This document shows, in pieces, positions 1-8,100 of a stretch of 64,000 nucleotides of DNA (the first letter of the stretch is position 1; the number at the start of each line of letters is the position of its first letter). The translations under genes were made by a program, and so were the position numbers. The DNA lies in the NCBI RefSeq assembly GCF_016127315.1, contig NZ_CP065997.1:4154001-4218000 (forward strand). The letters run 5' to 3'. Origin of the DNA: Achromobacter deleyi (lineage in GTDB: Bacteria > Pseudomonadota > Gammaproteobacteria > Burkholderiales > Burkholderiaceae_B). Under the pieces are notes generated by a model. The model saw only the letters and a program-made list of their open reading frames with translations, was not told the origin of the DNA and ran no database searches.

Positions 1-1
1 C

Positions 2-604
2 GGTATCGCGTTCCAGACCAACATCCTGGCGCTGAACGCCGCGGTCGAGGCCGCGCGCGCCGGCGAACAGGGCCGCGGCTTCGCGGTGGTGGCGGGCGAG
101 GTCCGCACTCTGGCGCAGCGCTCCGCCGTCGCGGCCAAGGAAATCAAGGCCCTGATCGACGAGTCCGTGCATCGCGTCGAGGGCGGCACGCGCCAGGCCG
201 ACGAGGCCGGCAACACCATGCGCGAGGTGGTGGAAAGCGTGCGCCAGGCCGCCATCCTGGTGCACGAAATCGCCAGCGCTTCGGCCGAGCAATCCACCGG
301 CATCGGCCAGGTCAACCAGGCCGTGGCGCAGATGGATACCGTGACCCAGCAGAACGCTGCGCTGGTGGAGCAGGCCGCCGCCGCGGCCGGCAGCATGCAG
401 GACCAGGCCGGCCGCCTGGCGCAGCAGGTGCGCCGGTTCAAGGTCAATGCCGGCGCGGTGGCGGTGGCTGCCGAACCGCAGGCCCGCCTGATCCAGGCTG
501 GCCGCTCGACGCCCCATCCGCCGGCCGCCTTGCAGCGCCAGGAACCCGCGGTGACGCACCCGGCCCTCAAGCACAGCGGCGACGACGACTGGTCGTCGTT
601 CTGA
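2..604 (+). CDS. Methyl-accepting chemotaxis protein, C-terminal part
   Basis: Last 200 residues of a chemoreceptor; the start lies before the window. The first residues ([20 protein letters not shown]) are the highly conserved hairpin tip of the cytoplasmic signalling domain, which contacts CheA and CheW. The helical return arm with Gln/Glu methylation-type positions follows ([17 protein letters not shown], then [15 protein letters not shown]). The protein ends DDDWSSF. The last five residues resemble the NWETF-type tether that recruits the adaptation enzymes CheR and CheB in full-length receptors, after a flexible linker of about 55 residues. The sensory domain and ligand cannot be inferred. 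No che genes follow, so it looks like a stand-alone receptor gene. Confidence 0.95.
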   Translation, partial: GIAFQTNILALNAAVEAARAGEQGRGFAVVAGEVRTLAQRSAVAAKEIKALIDESVHRVEGGTRQADEAGNTMREVVESVRQAAILVHEIASASAEQSTGIGQVNQAVAQMDTVTQQNAALVEQAAAAAGSMQDQAGRLAQQVRRFKVNAGAVAVAAEPQARLIQAGRSTPHPPAALQRQEPAVTHPALKHSGDDDWSSF

Positions 605-711
605 AAGGCGTGGCGCCGATGTGAGCGGGCACATTGTGGGCTGGCAGTCAGGCGGCAATGGTAAGGTTAGCGACGTCTGGTTTCGCCGTACCTTGCCGCC
701 CGGCCCCGCCC

Positions 712-2118
712 ATGTCCCTGCCCACTCCGTTACGCCGCATCGCCACCCGCTTGCGCCATCTCCTGCGTCGCAAGTTGCGGCAAACCAACCGCCTGTCGCG
801 CAAGAGCCTGCAGATGGCGCTGTTGCTGGGCGGCGCGGCGCTGGTCGCGCTGGTGTCGCTGGGCTTCGCTTACCTGGCTGATCTCGCATTGGAATGGAAC
901 CGCGAATGGGTCGGCCACGCCGGCTGGCTCGCGCTGCTGGTGCTGCCATGCGCCTTGGCCGCGCTGCGCTGGGCCACGCTGCGGTTCGCGCCCAACGCCG
1001 CGGGCAGCGGCATTCCCCAGGTCATCGGCGCCTTGTCGCTGCCGCCCGGCCCCGGCCAGCGCAGCCTGGTGTCCCTGGCGCAGGTGCTCTGGAAGATCCC
1101 GCTGGCGTTCTTCGGCATGCTGGCGGGCGCCTCGATCGGCCGCGAAGGGCCGTCGGTGCAGGTCGGCGCCGCCGTCATGCTGGCCTGGGGCGATTTCTGG
1201 AAGCGCCGCGGCCTGCAACTGCGCGGCTTCCACGCCAACGAGCTGCTCGCCGCCGGCGCGGCGGGCGGCCTGGCCGCGGCCTTCAACGCGCCGCTGGCCG
1301 GCGTCATCTTCGCCATCGAGGAACTGGGCCGCGGCACCGTGTTGCGCTGGCAGCGCCTGGTGCTGATCGGCGTGCTGGCGGCGGGCTTCCTGGTGGTCGC
1401 GATCCAGGGCAACAACCCGTACTTCGGCACCTTTGCCGGCGCGCCGCTGGCCCACGGCATGTTGTGGTGGGTGCTAATCTGCGCCGCGCTCAACGGCGCG
1501 CTGGGCGGCATCTTCGCGCGCCTGCTGGGCAAGGGGGCGGCCGCGATGGCGCCCGCGGCCTGGCGCGCCTGGATCCGTGCCCATCCCATCTGGACCGCCT
1601 TCGCCATGGGCGTGGTGCTGGCGCTGATCGGCCTGGCCACCGCCGGCAGCGTCTACGGCACAGGCTATGGCGCCGCGGCCGACCTGCTGTCGGGCGAAAC
1701 CCAGCACGCCTTGCCCGCCGGCTTCGGCCTGGCCAAGCTGGCGGCCACGGTGGCCTCGTACTGGGCCGGCATTCCCGGCGGCATCTTCACGCCCGCGCTC
1801 ACCACCGGCGCCGGCATCGGCCACCACATCTGGGAATTGGCGGGCGAGGGCGTGGACCAGCGCGTGCTGGTGCTGGTGTCGATGGCCGCATTCCTGGCCG
1901 CGGCTACGCAGGCGCCGCTGACGGCCAGCGTGGTGGTGATGGAAATGACGGGCAGCCAGCCGATGCTGTTCTGGCTGCTGGTCGGCTCGCTGCTGGCCTC
2001 GGGCGTGTCGCGCCAGTTCTGCCCGCAGCCGTTCTACCATCTGGCCGCCGGACGCTTTCGCCGCCAGGCCATCGTCGAGGCCGGACGCGCCGCGCGCGCG
2101 GGCACGCCGACGCCGTGA
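712..2118 (+). CDS. ClC-family voltage-gated chloride channel / H+-Cl- antiporter
   Basis: 468-residue polytopic inner-membrane protein of the ClC family. Signature motifs are visible: GSGIPQ early (anion-coordinating serine), GREGPSVQVGAA (the Glu is the gating and proton-coupling residue) and GIPGGIFTPALTTGA near the C-terminal half. No C-terminal CBS domains, as in the bacterial ClcB-like group. The ATG at 712 gives a basic cytoplasmic N-terminus (RRIATRLRHLLRRKLR) before the first membrane helix; an upstream in-frame ATG at 634 would add 26 residues of non-typical sequence. A role in chloride flux, for example during acid stress, is family knowledge; channel or antiporter cannot be decided here. 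It stands alone. Confidence 0.92.
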   Translation: MSLPTPLRRIATRLRHLLRRKLRQTNRLSRKSLQMALLLGGAALVALVSLGFAYLADLALEWNREWVGHAGWLALLVLPCALAALRWATLRFAPNAAGSGIPQVIGALSLPPGPGQRSLVSLAQVLWKIPLAFFGMLAGASIGREGPSVQVGAAVMLAWGDFWKRRGLQLRGFHANELLAAGAAGGLAAAFNAPLAGVIFAIEELGRGTVLRWQRLVLIGVLAAGFLVVAIQGNNPYFGTFAGAPLAHGMLWWVLICAALNGALGGIFARLLGKGAAAMAPAAWRAWIRAHPIWTAFAMGVVLALIGLATAGSVYGTGYGAAADLLSGETQHALPAGFGLAKLAATVASYWAGIPGGIFTPALTTGAGIGHHIWELAGEGVDQRVLVLVSMAAFLAAATQAPLTASVVVMEMTGSQPMLFWLLVGSLLASGVSRQFCPQPFYHLAAGRFRRQAIVEAGRAARAGTPTP

Positions 2119-2263
2119 GGGCAGGGCCGGCGCGTGTACGGTGAGTGAACAGCAGCTGGACACCGTCCGTTGTGCGGACATCTGCGGGATGCACCAACTT
2201 GGCGCGAAACCGCTGCGTTAAGATCGTCCGCATTCGATTCCTCCACTTCAATCCGAGCATCTC

Positions 2264-3469
2264 ATGACCGTGCATGCCTATATTTGTGACGCGATTCGCA
2301 CCCCCTTCGGCCGCTACGGCGGCGCACTGGCTTCGGTGCGTCCCGACGACCTCGCGGCCGTAGCCATCAAGGCGCTGGTGGCGCGCAATCCTGGCGTGCG
2401 CTGGGAAGAAATCGACGATGCCATCCTGGGCTGCGCCAACCAGGCCGGCGAAGACAACCGCAACGTCGCCCGCATGGCCACGCTGCTGGCCGGCCTGCCG
2501 GTCGAAGTGCCCGGCGCCACGGTCAACCGCCTGTGCGGTTCGGGCCTGGACGCGATCGGCAGCGCCGCGCGCGCCATCCGCGCCGGCGAAGCCGGGCTGA
2601 TGCTGGCCGGCGGCGTCGAAAGCATGAGCCGCGCGCCGTTCGTCATGGGCAAGGCCGACAGCGCCTTCTCGCGCAACGCCGCGATCTACGACACCACCAT
2701 CGGCTGGCGCTTCATCAACAAGCTGATGAAGGCCCAGTACGGCGTCGACTCGATGCCGGAAACCGCCGAGAACGTCGCCGACGATTTCAAGATCAACCGC
2801 GAAGACCAGGACCTGTTCGCGCTGGCCAGCCAGCAGAAGACCGCCCGCGCCCAGAAGGAAGGTTTCTTCGACGCCGAGATCGTGCCGGTCTCGATCGCCC
2901 AGAAGAAGGGCGATCCGCTCGTCGTGTCCAAGGACGAACACCCGCGTGAAACCAGCCTGGAAGCGCTGGCCAAGCTCAAGGGCGTGGTCCGCGAAGGCGG
3001 CACCGTGACCGCCGGCAACGCCTCGGGCGTGAACGACGGCGCCGCCGCGCTGCTGCTGGCCGACGAGAAGGGCGCCGCGCGCCACGGCCTGACGCCGCGC
3101 GCCCGCGTGGTCGGCATGGCCACCGCCGGCGTCGCGCCGCGCATCATGGGCATCGGCCCGGCGCCCGCCACCCGCAAGGTGCTGGCCCAGACCGGCCTGA
3201 CGCTGGACCAGATGGACGTGATCGAACTGAACGAAGCGTTCGCCGCCCAGGGCCTGGCCGTGCTGCGCCAGCTGGGCATCGCCGACAACGACCCGCGTGT
3301 CAATCCCAACGGCGGCGCCATCGCCCTGGGTCACCCGCTGGGCGCCAGCGGCGCCCGCCTGGCCACCACCGCCATCAACCAGCTGCACCGCACCGGCGGC
3401 CGCTACGCGCTGTGCACGATGTGCATCGGCGTGGGCCAGGGCATCGCCCTGATCATCGAGCGCGTCTGA
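2264..3469 (+). CDS. pcaF: 3-oxoadipyl-CoA thiolase (acetyl-CoA acyltransferase)
   Basis: 401-residue thiolase of full family length. The acylated Cys91 lies in NRLCGSGLDAIG, the catalytic His in GGAIALGHPLGASGAR and the second active-site Cys in TMCIGVGQG. The segments GCANQAGEDNRNVARMA and DTTIGWRFINKLMKAQYGVDSMPETAENVADD are those of beta-ketoadipyl-CoA thiolases (PcaF/PaaJ), which cleave 3-oxoadipyl-CoA to succinyl-CoA and acetyl-CoA in the last step of aromatic degradation. No other pca or paa gene is adjacent, so substrate assignment rests on sequence resemblance only; a general acetyl-CoA acetyltransferase is the alternative. Start ATG follows a short AT-richer leader. Confidence 0.85.
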   Translation: MTVHAYICDAIRTPFGRYGGALASVRPDDLAAVAIKALVARNPGVRWEEIDDAILGCANQAGEDNRNVARMATLLAGLPVEVPGATVNRLCGSGLDAIGSAARAIRAGEAGLMLAGGVESMSRAPFVMGKADSAFSRNAAIYDTTIGWRFINKLMKAQYGVDSMPETAENVADDFKINREDQDLFALASQQKTARAQKEGFFDAEIVPVSIAQKKGDPLVVSKDEHPRETSLEALAKLKGVVREGGTVTAGNASGVNDGAAALLLADEKGAARHGLTPRARVVGMATAGVAPRIMGIGPAPATRKVLAQTGLTLDQMDVIELNEAFAAQGLAVLRQLGIADNDPRVNPNGGAIALGHPLGASGARLATTAINQLHRTGGRYALCTMCIGVGQGIALIIERV

Positions 3470-3536
3470 TTTTGGCGACGGCCCCGCGGGGCCGGGCCTG
3501 CCGCCGCGGCGCCGCCGTGACGGCATGGCCAAACGA

Positions 3537-3560
3537 CAAGGGAGCCCGTGGGCTCCCTTG
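3537..3560. terminator. Terminator hairpin between convergent pcaF and DUF192 gene
   Basis: Perfect 11-bp stem CAAGGGAGCCC / GGGCTCCCTTG with a 2-nt centre. It lies between two genes that end facing each other, so it can serve both strands. Neither side has a strong T-run. Confidence 0.6.
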
Positions 3561-3585
3561 TTGCGTGAGAAGGATCGCGGCTGGC

Positions 3586-4104
3586 TCAGGGCAGGCCGTC
3601 GATTTTCCTGCCGGCCTTCATGCCGTGGCTGTCGTACCAGCCTTGCGCCATTTCCAGCGCGTAGCGCACCGGTTTCTTGGAGCAGTGGGTGTCGTCGGTC
3701 TGGGGCGCCATGTCCTCGATGTTGACGATCGTGCCGTCGTCGGCGATAAAAGCGATCGACAGCGGCAAAAGGGTGTTGCGCATCCAGAAGCACTGCACGT
3801 CGGGCTGTTCGAAAACGAACAGCATGCCGTCGTTGCCGGCCAGTTCCTTGCGGAACATGAGGCCGTCGCGGCGGCTGGCTTCCGTGTTGGCGACTTCTGC
3901 GCGGATAATATGGATGCCGGCGGCCAGTTGCGCGATGGGCAGCGTCGGTTGCGGTCCGGTCGGCGTCTGGGCGCCGGCCGCCACGGGCAGCGCCAAGGTG
4001 GCGGCGCCGAGCAGCGCGGCTATCGCGCCGCGCGCTGCCGATTTAATGAACGCTGTTTTGAGCAACGCACGACCAACATGAAACAAAGCAGCATTCTTCA
4101 GCAT
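3586..4104 (-). CDS. DUF192 family exported protein
   Basis: 172 residues. An N-terminal basic region and hydrophobic stretch (about residues 24-45, ending AAGAQ) look like a signal peptide with a long n-region. The rest is a DUF192 domain: TEASRRDGLMFRKEL, then MLFVFEQPDVQCFWMRNTLLPLSIAFI and the ALEMAQGWYDSHGMKAG tail. DUF192 proteins are small beta-barrel proteins of unknown function, often periplasmic. The gene sits between pcaF (convergent) and the cold-shock gene (same strand, upstream, separated by a terminator), so it is probably transcribed alone. No good Shine-Dalgarno is visible before the ATG, so the start could be slightly internal. Confidence 0.85.
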   Translation of the reverse strand: MLKNAALFHVGRALLKTAFIKSAARGAIAALLGAATLALPVAAGAQTPTGPQPTLPIAQLAAGIHIIRAEVANTEASRRDGLMFRKELAGNDGMLFVFEQPDVQCFWMRNTLLPLSIAFIADDGTIVNIEDMAPQTDDTHCSKKPVRYALEMAQGWYDSHGMKAGRKIDGLP

Positions 4105-4141
4105 AACCAGACGCGGTAATCGCAGTAATAAGAAAATAACA

Positions 4142-4165
4142 AGGCGGGGCCCGAAAGCCCCGCCT
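4142..4165 (-). terminator. Rho-independent terminator of the cold-shock gene
   Basis: Stem AGGCGGGGC / GCCCCGCCT with a 6-nt loop. On the minus strand it is followed by a T-rich run (TTGTTATTTTCTTATTA), directly after the cold-shock gene stop. Confidence 0.85.
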
Positions 4166-4205
4166 GATAATGGCGCAACCTTACCGTTGCGCTTTAAAGA
4201 GTAAC

Positions 4206-4451
4206 TCAGGCAGCGGTGATATTGAGCGCCTGTTTGCCTTTGGGCCCCTGGATAATCTCGAAAGCCACTTTCTGGCCTTCTTTCAGGGTTTTAAAACCAT
4301 TCATCTGGATGGACGAGAAGTGGGCGAACAAATCTTCACCGCCGTCGTCGGGCGTAATGAAGCCGAAACCCTTTGCATCGTTGAACCATTTGACGGTACC
4401 CGTCGATTTGGGATTGTCCCCTTGGACGGCGGTTGCGGTCGTATCAGACAT
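4206..4451 (-). CDS. Cold-shock protein (CspA family)
   Basis: 81-residue single cold-shock domain protein. The two nucleic-acid-binding motifs are clear: KGFGFITPD (RNP1) and DLFAHFSSI (RNP2), after GTVKWFNDA. The family binds single-stranded RNA/DNA and acts as an RNA chaperone or antiterminator. An N-terminal extension of about 15 residues ([15 protein letters not shown]) precedes the usual start of the domain. The ATG at 4451 has a GAGG Shine-Dalgarno; an upstream in-frame ATG at 4490 lacks one. The gene is divergent from clpS and has a long upstream region, as expected for a csp 5' leader. Whether it is cold-induced cannot be read from sequence. Confidence 0.95.
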   Translation of the reverse strand: MSDTTATAVQGDNPKSTGTVKWFNDAKGFGFITPDDGGEDLFAHFSSIQMNGFKTLKEGQKVAFEIIQGPKGKQALNITAA

Positions 4452-4676
4452 GCGGACTGCCTCATTGAATCGTATGTTGACGAAGGGCATCGCGGCCTAG
4501 ACCCCTGTCCCCCCTCCGGCCTCCTGGCAGGTTTTCGATGAATTGAAAACCCCAGAATGCGTGGATAATGCGCCGCTTTTCTTTGCCGAGTCAAGTATGG
4601 AAACTACGCATTTCTACGTGTAATTTTGCGTAAGTTACATGCAAGCCGTCCCCTGATTAAATAGAATAGCCGCCCT
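4452..4676. promoter_or_regulatory. Divergent csp / clpS control region
   Basis: 225 nt between divergent genes, markedly AT-richer from about 4540 to 4676. It contains a dyad GGTTTTC / GAAAACC (4530-4536 and 4545-4551, loop of 8) about 80 nt upstream of the csp start codon, which could fold in the csp leader RNA. Csp mRNAs often have long structured 5' leaders; assigning that role here is inference. Confidence 0.4.
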
Positions 4677-4991
4677 ATGAGTTCTACCTTGGATACCCAG
4701 CATGATTTGGCCGTCGAGAAGGCACCGGCTCGCGCCGCGCCGCCTCCGATGTACCAGGTCCTGTTGCTGAATGACGACTACACCCCGATGGAGTTTGTCG
4801 TGAAGGTGCTGCAGAAGTTCTTCAACAAGAATCACGAAGAGGCCACGCGCATCATGCTGCAGGTGCACCACGAAGGCCGTGGCGTCTGCGGCGTCTATCC
4901 GCGCGACCTGGCCGCCACCCGGATTGCCCAGGTGGCCCAGTATGCGCGGGCGCGCCAGCATCCTTTGCAGTGCGTGATGGAACCGGTCTGA
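4677..4991 (+). CDS. clpS: ATP-dependent Clp protease adaptor ClpS
   Basis: 104 residues: a flexible N-terminal tail of about 23 residues, then the ClpS core [21 protein letters not shown] with the conserved [10 protein letters not shown] motif that lines the N-degron pocket, and [20 protein letters not shown], the ClpA-docking and substrate-pocket half. ClpS delivers proteins with Leu/Phe/Tyr/Trp N-termini to ClpAP and blocks SsrA substrates. Its partner gene clpA is not directly downstream as usual: two large genes (5141-12585) lie between them. Confidence 0.97.
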   Translation: MSSTLDTQHDLAVEKAPARAAPPPMYQVLLLNDDYTPMEFVVKVLQKFFNKNHEEATRIMLQVHHEGRGVCGVYPRDLAATRIAQVAQYARARQHPLQCVMEPV

Positions 4992-5140
4992 ACTCGCAAG
5001 AACAGCGCCGCCGGGAAAGGCGGCGTTCTGCTGTACAGGGTTGCAAAGCAGGAACCGCGCACCGAGAAGCGCGCGGCAATATCAGGTCGGCAGCTCCGCC
5101 GCAAAGGAGCATTGCATTCGAGTAGGCGGGGAGGTTTGCC

Positions 5141-8100
5141 GTGAGTGGAAAGAACAGCAAGACCTGGCTGGCGGTAGCCGGCGCGATCGTGGTGGCCGGC
5201 GCCATCGGCGTGGGCTGGTGGATGGGCAAGGGCGGTCAACCGTCCGCGCCCGCGACGCCGCAGACGGCCACGCCGGCGGCAACGACCCCGGCGCCCGCCG
5301 CCGCGGCCGGCGGCGCCAAGCCCGAGGCCTTGCCGGCGGCGGCCACGGTCGGCAGCGCCGACCCGTTCGCGGTCCTCAATTGCCAACCTCGCCAATACAA
5401 CGACTCGCTGTCGCTGGCGGTCACCTTCACCCAGCCGGTCGAGGCCAAGGCCGACCTGAGCAAGTTCCTGCAGGTGACCGACACCGGCGCCGCCTCGGGC
5501 AAGGCCGACCAGGACACCGAGCGCAGCGCCAACGGCATGCAACCGGCTTCGGTGCAGCCGGGCGACGCCGCGCCCAAGGGCAAGATCGTCCAGGGCAACT
5601 GGGTGGTCGGCTCCAATCCGCGCATGGTGTACTTCCCCTACGTCCAGCCGCAACGCTCGTATTCCGTCGCGGTGCGCGCGGGCCTGCCGGGCGCCGGCGA
5701 CAAGGTCGCGCTGGGCAGCGCCTCGCATTGCGACGTGGTCACCGACGCCATGCCGCCCTCGTTCTATTTCGCCAGCCGCGGCGTGGTGCTGCCGGCCGGC
5801 CAGAATGGCGGCCTGCCGGTGGCGACCGTCAACATGCCCGAGGTCGACGTGCAATTCCTGCGCGTGGCGCCCGAGCGCGTGCCGGAACTGTTCGAGAGCG
5901 TCCTGGGCATCGGCCGCAACACGGCTTCGTCGGACGATGACGAATCCGGCGGCTACGACGAAGACGGCTGGCGTTATTCCGACAACCGCGGCCTGAAGGG
6001 CTCGGTCAGCAACTGGGACCTGGATCGCCTGAATTCGCTGACCACCAGCGTCTACCAGGGCCGCTTCCTGACGGACGACAAGCCGAACCGCCGCCACGTC
6101 ACCTTCCTGCCGGTCGAAGGCATCAAGGAACTGCAGGAGCCCGGCATCTACATCGCGGTGATGAGCCAGCCCGGCCGTTTCCGCTATGAATACCAGGTCA
6201 CCTATTTCTACGTCAGCGACATCGGCCTGCACGCGCGCCGCTACAGCGACCGCATCGAGGCCTACTCGGTGTCGCTCAAGAGCGGCCAGGCGATCTCCGG
6301 CGCGGTGTTCGAACTGGTGGACGGCGCCGGCAAGACGCTGGCCAAGGCCCAGGCCGACGGCCAGGGTCACGTGCGATTCGATGGCACCTTCACCAATGCC
6401 CGCGTCATCCGCGCCTCGCGCGACAAGGAAATGACCGTGCTGGCGCTGGCCGAACCGGCGCTGGACCTGTCCGAATTCGATACCGGCGGCCACATTTCCC
6501 GCCCCAACAACCTGTTCGTCTACGCCGGCCGCAACCTGTACCGCCCCGGTGAAACCTTCCATGTGTCGGTGCTGCCGCGCGACCTCGACGGCCGCGTGAT
6601 GCCGCCCGCGCCGCTGACCGCCACCCTCAAGCGCCCCGACGGCCGCGTGGTCTCGACCAACCTGTGGCAGCCCGCCAAGGACCTGCAGGGTTACGTCGAG
6701 CGCGCCATCGACCTGCCGCCCGACGCCCAGACCGGCGCCTGGATGCTGGAACTGCGCGTCGACCCCGCGTCGCGCGTCGCGGATGCCTCGTGGAAGTTCC
6801 AGGTCGAGGAATTCCTGCCCGAACGCATGAAGATGGCGCTGACGTCCGACCAGGATGTGTTGTCGCCGAACGACACGCTGACCATCGATGTGCAGGGCGA
6901 CTACCTGTATGGCGCGCCCGCCGCCGGCAACCGCCTGCTGTCCAGCTTCCAGGTCAAGCGCGACCGCTATGCGCTGCCGCAGCAATGGCCCGGCTTCATC
7001 TTCGGCGACGTGGATGACGATTCGCGCCGCCATTTCGAGGAACTGCCGGAAGCCGCGCTGGATTCGACCGGCGCCGCGCAGCTTGAGGTCGAACCGCGCA
7101 CCGAAGGCACCCATTCGCCGATGAAGGTGCGGGTCTCGGCCAGCCTGCTGGAATCGGGCGGCCGTCCGGTGGTGCGCTCGATCGAGCGCAGCGTCTGGCC
7201 CGCCGACAAGCTGATCGCCGTGCGTCCGCAGTTCGACAACGATGTCGCGCGCGAAGGCGCCCCGGCCACGTTCGAAGTGCTGCGCGTGGACGCGCAGGGC
7301 AAGATCGCGCCGCTGGCGCAGGCCCAGATGCGCCTGTACCGCGAGGAACGCCAGTACTACTGGCGCTTCGATGACCAGCGCGGCTGGAACAGCGGCTATA
7401 CCGAAACCGAGGAACTGCTCGATTCGCGCGCGATCGCGCTGAATGACCGCAGCCAGTTCACGGTGCCGGTCAAGTGGGGCCGCTACCGCCTGGAAATCGC
7501 CGATCCCGAGACCGGCGAGACCCTGCGCTACCGCTTCTATGCGGGCTGGGACGCCCAGGACGCCGACGCCATGGGCAACCGCCCCGACCGCGTCCAGATG
7601 AAGCTGGAAGGCGTGCCCGCCAAGCCGGGCGACAGCGTCAAGCTGACCCTGACGCCGCCGCACGACGGCCAGGCCCTGATCACCGTCGAAGGCGACCGCA
7701 TGCTGTGGTCGACCTGGGTGGCCGTGAAGGCGACCGGCACGCAAGTCGAGATCCCGATCGACAAGAGCTGGAAGCGCCATGACCTGTACGTGGCCGCGGC
7801 AGTGTTCCGCCCCGGCAGCGAAGGCGACCGCGTGACCCCGGCGCGCGCGCTGGGCCTGACGTTCCTGCCGATCGCCAGCGCCGACCGCAAGCTCGACGTC
7901 AAGCTGACGGCCGCCGCCAAGACCGAACCCGAGACCAAGACCACGGTCCGCGTGAAGGTCGATGGCGCCCAGGGCAAGCTGGCCATGGTGACGCTGTCGG
8001 CGGTCGACGTCGGCATTCTCAACATCAACCAGTACCGCACGCCCGATCCGCTCGACTTCTTCTTCGGCAAGCACCGCTACGCGCCCGAACTGCTGGACAT

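Noticed and set aside
1904..3793. 629-codon minus-strand frame across pcaF and its flanks
   Set aside because: Covers the real thiolase gene and the terminator, with no family sequence.
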